Below, in pieces: positions 10,599 through 31,512 of a stretch of 64,000 bases of DNA (the first letter of the stretch is position 1; every line of letters starts with the position of its first letter). The translations under genes and the position numbers were made by a program. The notes beneath the pieces were generated by a model. It was not told the origin of the DNA and made no database searches. It worked only from the letters and a program-made list of their open reading frames with translations. This DNA comes from Ananas comosus (Eukaryota > Streptophyta > Magnoliopsida > Poales > Bromeliaceae), in the NCBI RefSeq assembly GCF_001540865.1, contig NC_033632.1, forward strand, positions 5,773,629 through 5,837,628. Direction: 5' to 3'.

Positions 10599-12117
10599 CA
10601 TGATGGTGACTGAAGAAGGCAATGGCGAGGAAAGGAAAAAAGGCAAAGAGAAAGTAGGTGAGCAGAGTGAGGGGAAGCCGAACGCGAAGAAGGACGGAGG
10701 CCCAGCGTTTTCCCATCAATGGCGACTGAAGAAGGCACCTCGGGAGATACTTGCTCCGCCGCCTTCGTCTGACGCGGCAGTTACTCTTCGAGGGCGATCT
10801 CCGCGACCAACGCCAAAGCAACCTAGCGTTAATGAGCACACCTACCCTGCTTCTTCCAAGGAGTCTCGTGTTAATGAGAAAACCCACTCGGCCCCTTCTA
10901 AGAAGGTGATGTGGGCTGATGAGGGAGGGCATTCATTAACTCGTATTAACCTCTTTCACCCTGAGGATAGGAGGGGCCCTGACAAGAGTGAAGGGAAGTC
11001 CACAACCTCCTTGACTTCTGGTTTATATAAGAAGTCATTCAAGGAGGCACTCCTCACCCCCATCCCCACATCAAAGCCACTTCCTCTTCGCCCGAAGAGC
11101 ACCAAACCTATTGCCACCCACACTTTTCCTGGCAAAATTTCTTTCAAGGGGAGGTGTTACAGGTGTCTGGGCACCAACCATCGGGCATCCACTTGTCGAT
11201 GGCCCCTCAGGTGTGCGCGGTTCTTCAAGGCAGGCCACGTCGCAAGAGGGTGTATAGACCGGCTGCCGATGGCGGTATACAGGGCGATGCGGGCCAGACC
11301 ATCCTACCTCAGCGCGTTCGTCCCACAGACAGACGACCTCCGCACCAGACAAAATCACTGTCGCAACGCCATTTTGGTCGATGTTCTCCCGCCTAAGAAG
11401 CTGGGGCACTTCCCTCAAGAGACGATAGCCAACAGGATGGCGAGTCGTTTCGGCGGGTTTCCATCTGATTTTCACGTGGCCAAGTTTAGTCAACGTGACT
11501 TTGTAATATTTCTGCCGGAGTGGGTGCCGGCGGACCAGCTAATCCGTAGAGAGATCCTATCGCTGGAAGATCTCAGGATGCATTGTCTTCCCTGGAATCC
11601 TTATTTCGGACTACGAAGGGCGTCACTAGCATACAACGTTTGGATCCGTCTCGTATGCTTACCTTACGAGTGCTGGTCCTCCCGTACGGTCGCGGCGATG
11701 GTAGGCGGGTTCGGCCGGTTTATACGGGCGGACGATTTCTCGATCCGTATGGTGGATCTCACAGGATATCGGTGCCTCGTTTCTGTGAACCATCTATCCG
11801 ATATCCTGAAAAATCTGGAAGTTACGGTAGGTGAGTATTCACTTTCGGTACTCACCCAACTCGAAAGATGGGGCCGCCGCGATGCCGCCGTACCTGCTAA
11901 CCAACCAAATGAGAGGACGGATCAGCACGACCCTCTGCTGGGAGATACCGCGCCGCATTATCGCTCAGCTGGATCTGTTAGAGGGCGACGTTCGTCGGCC
12001 GGCGGCTCGTCAAGCTCTGACGCGACTTGGAATGCGTCGGAAATTCGGGATAGGTAGAGGGGCGCTCCGTTTTCTGATTGTTCTCCACGACGAATAGTAT
12101 CCCATTTTCCGGCCAAC

Positions 12118-12333
12118 TCCAAATGCCACCTTGAGGAGGTTACGAACAGGAAGGCTCCGGCGATAGCCGGAAAATGGAGTGCAACGGAATCCAAATGCCA
12201 GCTTGAGGAGGTTACGAACAGGAAGGCTCCGGCGATAGCCGAAAAATGGAGTGCAACGGAATCCAAATGCCAGCTTGAGGAGGTTACGAACAGGAAGGCT
12301 CCGGCGATAGCTGGAACATGGAGTGCAACGGAC
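12118..12333 (+). repeat. Three 72-bp tandem repeats in LINE ORF1
   Basis: Units start at 12118, 12190 and 12262 (TCCAAATGCC). Each is exactly 24 codons (SKC.LEEVTNRKAPAIA..WS), so frame is kept. Few differences between units point to recent duplication. Confidence 0.9.
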
Positions 12334-13039
12334 GGGAATTCAAATTCCGCTGATGCTGACATCGCAATAAATAAGATAACTGATGTGAAGGAGGGGGGCA
12401 ACAGCAGCATGGCGGCAGGCGTGGGTTGTAGTGTTAAGGCGGCTGGTGGATGTTACTCGGAGCATTTTGGAAAAGTCCTTATTCATGCTTCTAGGTATTC
12501 GTGTTGGATGTTGGGGCATAGAGAAAAAGCAAAGATGGGTCAACGTTTCAAGTACCATATCTGGGAGAATCGGGGGAAAATATTTTCTAAGATTTACTCA
12601 TCCACCTCGAGTCCCGGGCCGATCAACTGCCCCCTCTTGATGAGGGCCCACTCGGGCTCAACATCCGAATTTGATGATTTCGGCTCTAGCTCTGGTTCGG
12701 GGGACATACTGAAAGCTGACAGGAGGGACCGACTGGGCCCACTTGGATCTGGGCCATTGGGTCAACTAGGGCTACTTGGATCTGGGCCTTTTCTAGGATT
12801 GCGATGGGGGCCTCTCTCTATACTGGTGGCCGAATCCATTCGGCAATTGGGCCCCCCTGGTAATCTCTCTCGGGGTCCTATTTATTTCTCTCCTCAGGCG
12901 GGCCTCGCACCTACTTTGGACTTGAGGGCTGGATGGTTTGCCTTGAAGACCAAAGTGAAGCTGCTCTCAGGCCAAGGGACATGCGTGTCGTTTGACGAGG
13001 ATCATCCAGACCGGGCCTTCGGCGATAGCGCAACAGAGC

Positions 13040-13920
13040 ACGTCGGCGAGGAGGTGGAGGAGGAGGTCGCCGAGGGTGGAAGTGGAGGCGTCGGCGCGGC
13101 GGAGGAGGTGCTCGGCCGAGGGGAAATGGAGAAGCTCATCGAATGTGGCGAGGGGTTAACCCCTTTGGGGTCCGTCGGCGAGGAGGAGGAGGAGGAGGAG
13201 GAGGTCGTCGAGGAGGCGAGCGGCGCCGGCGGAGACGCCGGTGCGGCGGAGGCCGCCCTTGGCCTAGGGGAGGTGGAGGCCGTAGAGGAGGCGTTCGTCG
13301 GTGAGGAGGATGAGGAGGAGGAGGGAGAGGAGGCGTTCATCGAGCGTGGCGAGGCCTTAATTCCAATGGGGTTCGTCGGCGAGGAGGAGGAGGAGGAGGA
13401 GGAGGTCGTCGCGGAGGTGATCGGCGCCGGCGGAGACGCCGGTGCGGTGGAGGCCGCCCTCGGCCTAGGAAAGGCGGAGGTCGTCGAGAAGGCGTTCGGC
13501 GGCGGCAGAAACGCCGGTGTGGCGGAGGCCGGCCTCGGCCTGGGGGAGGCGGATGAGCTCGTCGAGAACGATGGGGAGAAGAAGATCGATGCGGCCGAGG
13601 CCGATCGCGACCAGACCCGGCCTTTGGTCCGGTCCCCTGCCCCGGTATTGGAGGTGCTCGGCAGAGGGGAAGCAGAGAAGCCCTTTGAGCGTGGCGAGGG
13701 GTTAACCCCAATGGGGTCCATTAGTGAGGAGGAGGAGGAGGAGGAGGATGAGGCCGTTGAGGAGGCGATCGCCGGCGGCGGAGACGCCGGTGCGGCGGAG
13801 GCCGCCCTCGGCCTAGGGGGGGCGAAGGACGTCGAGGAGGCGTTCGGCGGCGGCGGAGACGCCGGTGCGGCGGAGGCCGAGCTCGTCGAGAACGAGGGGG
13901 AGAATATTGATGCAGCCGAG
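13040..13920 (+). repeat. Degenerate acidic/Ala-Gly-coding repeats in ORF1
   Basis: Repeated modules encode a GEGLTPMGSVGEE-like motif, a (GAG)n run giving 6-9 Glu, then GAGGDAGAAEAALGLGE. At least four diverged copies lie between about 13040 and 13920, including a larger duplication of about 280 bp (RDQTRPLVR..APVL at about 13610 and 13930). The low-complexity, GC-rich repeats also produce long spurious frames on the minus strand. Confidence 0.8.
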
Positions 13921-14333
13921 TCTGATCGCAACCAGACCCGGCCTCTGGTCCGGCCCCCTGCCCCGGTTTTGGACGATGCTGTTTCCGGAAAGGAGAGGGC
14001 TCCCCCGGGTTGTTTGACGGGGCAAACTAGATCCAGTGCGAGGCTAAGCTCTGCACGGAAGACTTCGGTGCTCGAGCGGGCGAAACTTCGAAAAGTAACT
14101 CTCCTAGAAAGAGAGACCTCTGGTGCGACGTCTTTTCCTCGCCATTGGAACAGCAATAGGCTTTTAAAGAAAAGCGCCCTTTGTGGAGTGAAGCTCTCGG
14201 GGGTAGAAGCCGAGGAGCTCCATAAGTTCGTGCTTCGCGGGTGATCTGCAGCATGCCTTGCTTGGTGTTTGGGCCGCCTTTTGTGTTTCTCGTTACGAGT
14301 AGCGGCTGCCTTTGGTCTGTGTCATTTTTATCT

Positions 14334-17300
14334 ATGTTTAACATTATCACTTGGAATGTGCGTGGTCTAAATGACCCGTGTAAGCGTCGTTGTGTCAGAT
14401 CTACTATCTCTAAATATTTTGGGTCCGTCGTCTGTATTTAAGAATCTAAGGTTGATTCCGTGTCTCGTTCGTTTCTTCGTTCTTGCTGCGGTTCGAATTT
14501 CGACAGATGCCATTTTATTCCGGCAACCGGTGCTTCGGGTGGCTTAATCACAAGTGGAATTCCAAATTCTTTGTTTGTACAGAAGCATTGGTTCGGGATC
14601 ACTCGCTCACCCTCAATTTGAAACATGTTACCAGCGGAAGGAGCTTTTACCTTTCAAATGTGTATGGACCATCGACATAGGAAGGAAAAGAAGAATTTTG
14701 TTCTGAACTTATTTCTCTCAGCGCGATTTGCTCTAACACAAACTGGGCTATTTGCGGGGACTTCAATTTTACTAGAAACCAGTTCGAACGTACCGGGAAT
14801 ATGTGGCTCAGAAGAGCGATGAACATGTTCTCTGACCTTATTGCAAAACTAGCAGTCATAGATCTGCCCATTTCCAACCAAAATTTCACTTGGTCAAACA
14901 TGCAACACCCGCCGACCTTGGCCAAGCTAGACAGATTTTTAATCACGACGGAGTGGGACCAAGCTTTCCCGCACTGTAGGGTTTCAGCGCTACCTAGAAT
15001 CACATCCGATCATACACCGCTAATCCTTACTTCAGGGGGTATTCAAACTAAACAGAATTTTCGGTTCGAGAGAGTTTGTCTCTTGAGGGAGGACTTCTCA
15101 AAAAGCGTACCAATCTGGTGGAACGAAGTAACCAGCGAGAGGTCAGCAATCCTAACTCTAACGGCTAAACTGAGGCACTGTAGAAACAGGATGAAAGAAT
15201 GGTGTAAGACGAAATTTCACAGCATATCCAACGCGATAAGGAGTTTACAGGAGGAAATACGAGGCATCGATCAATCAGAGGAACGGAATACACTGCCTCC
15301 GAAGGTACGGGATAAACGGGTCAACCTTAAAACTCAACTCCAGCTCATACTCAAGGAGGAAGAAATCCTATGGAAAACGAGAGCGAAGCAGCACTGGCTC
15401 AAGGAAGGCGATAGTAATACAAAATTTTTTCATGCAGTGGCCAACGGCCGGAAGCGTAGCAACGAGATACAGCATCTTATAGATGATAATGGAAGACAAA
15501 TCAATAATGAAGCTCAGAAAAAATCCTATTTTTTTCATTCCTTCAAACGTCTGTTTGGGAGTGTGGAAGAAGAGCCAGCTTCTTTTGGAGATTGGTCCGA
15601 GCTGTATCGAGCGGACTTCCTTTCCGACCCGGATTCACTTACGAGACCATTTACTATAGAGGAGGTTAAAAATGCTACCTTTCAATTGGGTGGTGAAAAG
15701 GCACCCGGGCCTGATGGCTTCCCGCTTATCTTTTTCCAATATTTTTGGGAGACAGTCAAGGACAACATATTTAATATCTTCACAGACCTCCAGGAGAACA
15801 ACATATCCACGGCCCCATCAGACTACTCTTACGTTTGTTTAATTCCCAAAAAAGGAGCATGCCAGGTTAATGACTTTCGTCCGATTAGCTTAATGAACGG
15901 AATTCAAAAGATCATTTCTAAAGTGCTTGCGAATAGAATGGCAATCGTCTTACCACGGATCATCTCGTTGTCACAATCGGCTTTTCTGAAAGATCGTTTA
16001 TTACCCGACTCTTTTGTAACAGCAAACGAATTACTCAACTGGTGTGCAAAATCCAAGAAGGAGTGTGTCAGTATTAAGGTAGATTTTGAGAAAGCTTATG
16101 ATAATGTGAGATGGAGCTTCCTGCAAAGCATATTGAGGTGGCTTGGGTTCAGTGAGAAATGGTGGAATTGGATTGAACAGTGTATCGGCAATGCTAAGAT
16201 CGCCATTCTGGTAAACGGGGAACCAACAAGGTGGTTGAAAACTAGGAAGGGGCTAAGACAAGGGGATCCACTCTCCCCCTACCTTTTCTTATTAGTCGCT
16301 GATTGTTTGGCTAGGATCACGGAAGCAGCTAGGGGAAACAACTTGATTCAAGGAATTGGACCAACCGTTGATTGTCAAACTGCGATCCTTCAATACGCGG
16401 ACGATACATTATTCTTCTCCGAGCCCAAAAAGTCCGGTATGCGTAATCTGCTCTTTCTCTGGAAGATGTTTGAATGGGCTTCTGGCCTCAAGATAAACAT
16501 GAATAAGACAGAGCTCTACTACTTAGGAACCAACGAAAACAAAGCCAAGAGACTTGCAGATGTTTTGGGGTGTAGAGTAGGTAACCTACCGTTTCGCTAC
16601 TTGGGTTTACCACTACATATCAAACAACTCCGTAAGGAGGACTGGGCTCCGATCTTAAACCGTATAGAGAGCCGCATTGAAGGATGGAAGGCAAAACTAC
16701 TCTCACAGGGAGGAAGAATTATCCTAGTCAACTCGGTTCTTTCGAATCTCCCGCTGTTCTATTTCGCTATCTTTAAAGCACCGCAGTGGGTCCTGAATCG
16801 CATAGAAGCCCTTAGACGAGCCTTCTTTTGGAAAAGGGGCTCCAAAATTTCGGGTGGATCTTGCCTAGTCGGATGGAAAACAATATGTAAAAGCAAAAAA
16901 GAAGGAGGTCTGGGGATTAAAGATATGGAAGCAATGAATAAGGCACTTCTAATTAAATGGTGGTGGCGCTTTTTCAACGAGGGACATCTTTTATGGGGGA
17001 GATTGATCACAACTTTATATTACACAAGAAGAAGGCCACTACATGGGGGAAGATCCTTCAAACCTTACTCGCAATGGTGGAGAAGTGTGATCAGCTGTCG
17101 TGAGGTGTTCAAATGCGGAGTATCGTATGCACTTGGAGATGGCAAAAACATCAGGTGGTGGTCGGATATTTGGATCGAAGAAACCCCTCTTAGTACCCGA
17201 TTTCCAGGATTATTTTGCAGAATCATCAATCAGGAGGCCACTGTTGCACAATGCTGGAACGTAAGAGGGTGGAGATGGCGTTTCATAACCAGAGGCCTCG

Positions 17301-17917
17301 CTAATTACACCACATCGCAGATTCGTCAACAGATCACGTCGCTCAAAAACCTCCTCAACCAATATAGTCCGTCGGGCACAAATGATAAACTTAGGTGGCG
17401 ATGGACCGACAATCAAAATTTTACCGTTAAATCCCTTTATGATTTCATCACTGACTCAGGTCAGATTGATCCGTTGTACGATCACCTTTGGGGGTTAAAA
17501 ATCCCGCTCAAGCAAAAATTCTTCATTTGGATCCTATTGCGAAAGAGATTACTAACAGCGGACAGATTGATTCGCCGAGGGAGTCTAGTGGACCCGCAGT
17601 GTATGTTGTGTGGGTCACTACCTGAAACCTGCGACCACCTGTTCGGGGAATGTATCTTCGTTAGGTATCTCCGCATCCATGCTAGAGCTTCAGTGGCGGC
17701 CGAGTCGGACACGGGGGATGTTCGGTGGTTATGGACACGGATATCCGACATCTATAACATCACTTTGCGATCGAATAGTCTGACCCAGTTGGCGGCAATC
17801 TGGTGGGTCGTTTGGACGGAGAGAAATAGGATCATATTTCGCAATGGGTCTCCCAACGCCTACTGGGCTATCGAACGTGTCGCGGCTCTGATCAGGGACT
17901 GGACTGACGTTACCTGA
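14334..17917 (+). pseudogene. LINE ORF2: endonuclease, reverse transcriptase, zinc-binding domain
   Basis: Starts at ATG 14334 with the AP-endonuclease motif MFNIITWNVRGLND; CGDFNFTRNQFE at about 14755 and SDHTPLIL at about 15008 are further endonuclease blocks. The RT runs from about 15680 to 16700: GEKAPGPDGFP, NDFRPISLMN, IKVDFEKAYDNVRW, GLRQGDPLSPYLF, then the catalytic YADDT at about 16395 and FRYLGLPL. The RVT zinc-binding region (CMLCGSLPETCDHLF, about 17600) and IWWVVWTERNRIIFRN close it before TGA. There are three lesions, all in the endonuclease: TAA 14439-14441 (CAA origin likely), a 1-base loss near 14552, and TAG 14678-14680. From 14681 the frame is open for more than 3.2 kb. It would have driven target-primed reverse transcription; this copy should lack an intact endonuclease. 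Confidence 0.92.
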
Positions 17918-18149
17918 ATCCGTGTTTTCTTACCTTTGGTTCCCTCTGATTTCCTTTTTTAATTAGGTTATGTTCGTTTTTTCGTTTTCCGTTGTACGGA
18001 TTTGCTTTTGGCATTTTCGGTTTTTTTGTTTTCTGTTTCGTTGGCGCGGTTAGGAGGCCCTAGTTGTTTCCATCATGTATGCCTAATTCATTTTACTTAA
18101 TGAATGAAGCAGGTAGCTGGCTACCTATTTCTCAAAAAAAAAACAAAAA

Positions 18150-18164
18150 GATTTTACCAAAAGC
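18150..18164 (+). repeat. Right 15-bp target-site duplication of LINE
   Basis: GATTTTACCAAAAGC, identical to 10584-10598, directly follows the A-rich LINE tail. Confidence 0.93.
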
Positions 18165-18990
18165 TTTTACATTTAAAAAAAGTATTCAAAAGGATTAGAT
18201 GCCTTTATTTAATCGTTTCAATCTATATCGTTAAATTAACTTTTGGAAAACACCTTTTTATTTTTATTATTTTTTTTTTCAGATTATTGGATTGATGATA
18301 TAAATTGAAATAAAAATTACTGTGAGCTGGCCTGCCAAGACAAGAAGGAAAAAATCAGTGCAGAATTTTTTTGTATGCCGTCATGATCGGGTTGCGCCGA
18401 TTTTACCGCAACAGACTGACCTTGAATCGAGAGAAATGAAAAGATGATTAGAACCTACTGCCTCTTACTTTTCCGTCGTAAGTAGCTATGCGTAGAACTT
18501 TTTTTTGGCTCAATTCCTGATAGCGCTGCTTTTACACAACCATCGAGCAACCCTAGCTGTTGTTTTGTCAGATTTTGACAACTAAAGAGACTGGGGACCC
18601 AATTCCGGCTTTTGAATGTTTCAAAAATGGGGCTTGAAAACAAGGATTTCAGACTAGAGAACTATGCGCACACACCCACACACCCATCAAAAACAAAAAA
18701 AATTGAAAACAAGAAACCACGGTTGCCAAGTCAAAGTCTATATGATAATACAGCAGGCATAGAACACACGAAATTAATAGATATACATTTCAACAAAGAT
18801 TTGCATACAGATGAATCCTCTGAAGTATATATACTACAGAAACCAACCCCAATTTTATCAGATCCTTAAGTTTTTAGATCGTAAGTTTTTAACTTTTGTT
18901 CACTGGTTACAGTAATAAAGCTTTCTTTTTCAGCGAAAATTGCGAGCCTTCATCCCTGCACTCTTTTTTCCCATCCCTTTTCCCTGTTAA
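18165..18990. other. Intergenic DNA and 3' flank of the MDHAR gene
   Basis: AT-rich with T and A runs. It lies downstream of the minus-strand reductase gene, so its right part should hold the 3' UTR and polyadenylation region. No other feature seen. Confidence 0.5.
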
Positions 18991-28129
<9,139 letters not shown>

Positions 28130-28199
28130 TCAACGCATAGCTTGTTTGAAGCTGTTAATAGAATAACTGGATGGGGAGTGTTATGCTGCCTTTCGTTCG

Positions 28200-28798
28200 A
28201 ATGTATTTTGAGCTTTTTTTGCAATTGGCCCCCTAAAAAAAAATTTATTTTAAAAATAGCCCAAACAAATTTATAATTACAAATATGGCCCTATACCTGC
28301 CACGTAGGCGTCATGTCAGCGCCACGTAAGCGGAGCGGGGGTCAGGGTGTTGAGTTGAATACGGTGAATCATTTACTGCGTCTGGATAAGGTGAATGATT
28401 CACCATGTTCAGTTATTTATACACCCACACGAAAGCGGTATATAGTATACTAAACGCGGTGAATGGATCACCGCACTTGAACACGTTGAAAAATTCACCG
28501 TGTTTAGATACGGTGAATAGTTTACCGTGTCTAAACACTGTGAACCATTCACCGTGTTCAGTAGAAATCCAACTCCCTAAGCACAGAATTCAGCACAACA
28601 ATACAACAAATTCAATATCAACAATACAACAAATTCAACATCAACAAACACATCAACAATCCAACACAATAATATAACGACAAATCCAACACAACAATAA
28701 ATCGAACACAACATCAATAGAACATCAATACCATATCATCACAACAAAATATCAAAAAATAGAGCAAGTTTTTTAATAATATAGAAATTTTTGTTTAA
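28200..28798 (-). repeat. Non-coding arm of an old element with CGGTGAAT/ATTCACCG palindromes
   Basis: From 28355 to 28560 several short inverted repeats built on CGGTGAAT and ATTCACCG occur (for example GGTGAATGATTCACC near 28389, GGTGAATGGATCACC near 28462). An AC-rich stretch (28590-28740) follows. With GCAATTGGCCCCCTA near 28220 as a possible end, this looks like the untranslated arm of the element whose reading frame lies at 28799-28942 and 32108-32266. Confidence 0.4.
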
Positions 28799-28942
28799 TT
28801 TAAAATTTATAAAAATATAACATCATATTCTCTTTCTAGTCTCTCGACCACGTCTACCTACACATCCCCTACCATGACCCTGACCACGATCAACACTATG
28901 CTCATCGAAGGACTCTGTGACTTCCAACTAGTCAAGATGTTC
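28799..28942 (-). pseudogene. 3' part of an unidentified element ORF, cut by Gypsy insertion
   Basis: Joined across the Gypsy element and one TSD copy, the minus strand reads from 32266 (SAPPRPDILLTPITVEHEIRR) through TAIEHL into a Gly/Arg-rich end (DRGQGHGRGCVGRRGRE). It has one stop shortly after the junction. Such Arg/Gly tails occur in reading frames of plant DNA transposons, but I do not recognise the family with certainty. The other half is at 32108-32266. Confidence 0.45.
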
Positions 28943-29576
28943 TGTCACGCCCCGGGACCCGGCGGAGGCTCGCCCGGTGCGTACCCAGACCCGCCATATG
29001 CCTCCACTTATAAGATGTCTATAACAAAGCGATATAAATAATAAGAGTAAAGAAGTATTTAGGGATATCAAAGCAAGTGAGCATCTAGATTTTAACAACA
29101 AGTAGAATGAAAGAGAACTAAACAACTAAGATAAAATATAGAGTGATATATCGATGTCTTAAATATAAGTGCTACATTACAAAGAAATCCCTCAAAAACT
29201 GCCAGACTGCGGTTTGCAAAGTGTACCGGTACACGAAAAAGTGTACCGGTACAAATCCTTAGTACGCGAAAACCCGAGACTCGGGTTGGCAGAAACAGCT
29301 CAGTGTACCGGTACAAACCCAATGTTGTACCGGTACAACCTTTTGTTTCGGTACAACTTTAATGTTGTATCGGTACAACACATTGTAGAACTCCAACCCG
29401 AAAGCAACCTAAGTTCTTCTCTTTAGAGACTCAGGCGCTAAACTTTAAATCTCGATTCTCCTGGATGCGAACTATAGGTCGGAACACTGTCAACGACCCT
29501 CCAGAATATCTTGAAAAACTCGGAACACAAATCAAACACTCGAACCTCACAATTTGCAAAGGTCCAGTGTGTTACA
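28943..29576 (-). repeat. 3' LTR of the minus-strand Gypsy element
   Basis: 634 bp, TG...CA. Contains several GTACCGGTAC palindromes at 29222-29375. Pairs with the partial LTR at 31505-32102. Confidence 0.88.
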
Positions 29577-29628
29577 TTCACCCCTCCTAAAAAGGAATTT
29601 CGTCCGCCAAACTCAAAAATAAAATACC

Positions 29629-31455
29629 TCAAACCTCTATCTGAAAAAGATGGGGGTAGCGCTTCTGCAACGCGCTCTCCAGCTCCCACGTGGCCTCCCG
29701 CTCATCGTGATTGCTCCAAAGAACCTTTACAAAGAAAATCTCACGGTTCTGCAGCTTCTTCACCTCGCGAGCCAAAATTCTCACAGGTTGCTCCTCGAAG
29801 CTCAAATCATCCCTCAGCTCCAATAGTGTAGCGTCCAAAACGTGAGCCAGATCGTGGATGTACTTCCGAAGGACCGATACATGGAATACATTGTGTACAC
29901 CCGATAGGTTTGGCGGTAGAGCAATTCGATACGCTACCGAGCCTACACGCTCCAAGATCTCAAACGGTCCAATGAAACGGGGACTCAACTTACCCCGAAT
30001 TCCAAATCTTCTAATTCCCTTGGTCGGCGAGACTTTCAAGAAGACATGGTCTCCAACATGAAACTCTAAGTCTCGTCGACGCTTATCAGCATAACTCTTT
30101 TGCCTACTCTGGGCTGTCAACAAACGCTCCCGAGCAATGCGAACCTTGTCCTCTACTTCCTGGAGTACATCGGGGCCTAAAACCAATCTCTCGCCAACTT
30201 CACTTCAATGAAGTGGCGATCTACACTTCCGTCCATAGAGTGTCTCGAAGGGTGCTATCTTGATGCTTGCTTGATAACTATTGTTATAAGCAAACTCCGC
30301 CATCGGTAGGTGCTGCGACCATCCTCCCTGAAAATCTATCACACATGCTCGAAGCATATCCTCGAGAGTCTGTATAGTGCGCTCTAACTACACGTCACTC
30401 TATGGGTGGAAAGCTGTGCTGAAATCCAAGCGCGTGCCCAAAGCATCCTATAGATTCCTCCAAAAGTGAGATACAAATCGGGGGTCTCGATCCGAAACTA
30501 TAGAAGTAAGCACCCCGTGCAATCGCACAATCTCATCAAGATATACCTGTGCGAGTCTCTCACCAGTCCAAGTAGTGTGAATAGGTATGAAATGAGCCGA
30601 TTTCGTCAACCTATCCACGATCACCCAAATAGCATCATGCCCGGCCTGTGAGCGAGGCAATCCCATCACGCAGTCCATGGTGATCTTTTTCCATTTCCAC
30701 ACTGGAATCGATAAGCTCTGCAATTTTTTCGAGAAAACTCGGTGCTCCGCTTTCATCTGTTGGCAAGTTAGACAACGAGCTACAAACTCACCAACATCCT
30801 TTTTCATCCCGGGCCACCAATAAAGCAACTTTAAGTCCTTGTACATCTTGGTGCCTCCCGGATGTATAGCATAGTGTGCACGGTGTGCTTCTCCAAGAAT
30901 GTCTTCTTTAAGTGCCGATTCCGCCGGTACACAAATCTGCCCGCGGAAATGCATCAATCCAAGATCATCTACGGTGAAATCACCAGTGTAACCATCAACC
31001 ATTTTAGCTCTAATCCTCTGCAACTCCACATCTTGAGTTTGCTTTTCTTTAATTCTATCCAAAAGTGTAGGTTGCACCACCAATGTCATCAGCCTCAAGG
31101 GTGTATCAGGAGCCACCACCTTCAACTCCATCTGCTTCATCTGCTTAATTAACGGCGGTTGAGTAAGAACGAGCATCGCTAAGTTTTCCGTCGATTTCCG
31201 ACTTAGCGGATTCGCCACCACGTTAGCCTTGCCCGGGTGGTATAGAATCGTCACATCATAATCCTTGAGTAGCTCCAACCATCTGCGCTGCCTCAAGTTC
31301 AACTCCTTCTGAGTGAATAAGTACTTTAAGCTCTTGTGATCCGTATACACTTCACGCCGCTTGACGTAAAGGTAATGGCGTCATATCTTTAATGCAAAAA
31401 CTACGGCCGCTAACTCCAAATCGTGGGTAGGGTAATTCCTTTTATAATCCTTTAA
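29629..31455 (-). pseudogene. Gypsy pol 3' half: RNase H, integrase, chromodomain-like end
   Basis: On the minus strand from 31455: RNase H ([51 protein letters not shown]), then the integrase zinc-binding region ([19 protein letters not shown] block, [11 protein letters not shown]). The integrase core follows ([23 protein letters not shown]), then SYADKRRRDLEFHVGDHVFLKVSP and KLSPRFIGPFEI. A chromodomain-like end (VKVLWSNHDEREATWELE) stops at 29629. Stops and a frameshift lie near 30187-30447 and 31380, so it is not functional. The chromodomain supports the chromovirus lineage, known for targeting heterochromatin. Confidence 0.88.
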
Positions 31456-31512
31456 TGGATTGGGCTGTATTTTAATGCAGGACGGCAAGGTGATCGCGTA
31501 TGCTTCTCGCCC
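31456..31512 (+). other. 55-bp inverted RNase H segment at the Gypsy deletion boundary
   Basis: Reads [18 protein letters not shown] on the PLUS strand (31457-31510), while the rest of this pol is on the minus strand. In the related element at 57345-57405 the same motif is followed directly by QLKDY, which here begins the minus-strand part at 31455. The piece is thus flipped in place. Its outer side joins the LTR through a short shared CTCGC. Confidence 0.85.

Larger units (their letters stand above)
10600..14244 (+). pseudogene. LINE ORF1 protein (CCHC/DUF4283-like), one amber codon
   Basis: Starts at ATG 10600 or 10603 (MMVTEEGNGEE), just inside the TSD; the ATG at 10582 lies in flanking DNA. 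The first part (to 12054) has a basic, proline-rich N-terminus, a zinc knuckle CYRCLGTNHRASTC and a second, imperfect knuckle (CARFFKAGHVARGC, where Phe replaces the second Cys). A DUF4283-like RNA-binding region follows (FSQRDFVIFLPEW, AYNVWIRLVCLPYECW). TAG at 12055-12057 stops it, but the same frame stays open to TGA at 14242-14244. It passes through three 24-residue repeats and a long Glu/Ala/Gly-rich repeat region to a basic C-terminus. I therefore read one ORF of about 1,214 codons with a single nonsense mutation, probably of a Trp or Gln codon, rather than two genes. Plant LINE ORF1 proteins bind element RNA. High-GC frames on the other strand are shadows. Confidence 0.8.
10599..18149 (+). 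mobile_element. Near-complete L1-type LINE retrotransposon
   Basis: A 7.55-kb insertion bounded by a perfect 15-bp TSD, with ORF1 (nucleic-acid-binding, CCHC), ORF2 (endonuclease-RT-zinc-binding), a 3' UTR and an A-rich tail (about 18134-18149). ORF1 starts within the first few bases of the element, so either the 5' UTR is very short or the copy is slightly 5' truncated. Damage is small: one stop in ORF1, and two stops and one frameshift in ORF2. The clean TSD and few lesions suggest a fairly recent insertion. The 3' end (GCAGGTAGCTGGCTACC then TATTTCTC) defines a family seen twice more, at 9559-10112 and 19880-19930. Confidence 0.93.

Noticed and set aside
13002..14156. 384-codon minus-strand frame, Ser/Pro/Ala-rich
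   Set aside because: Antisense of the repeat-rich LINE ORF1; composition-driven, no domain.
28355..28560. Possible CRISPR-like array of palindromes
   Set aside because: Units and spacers are irregular, and the surrounding DNA is plant nuclear with transposons.
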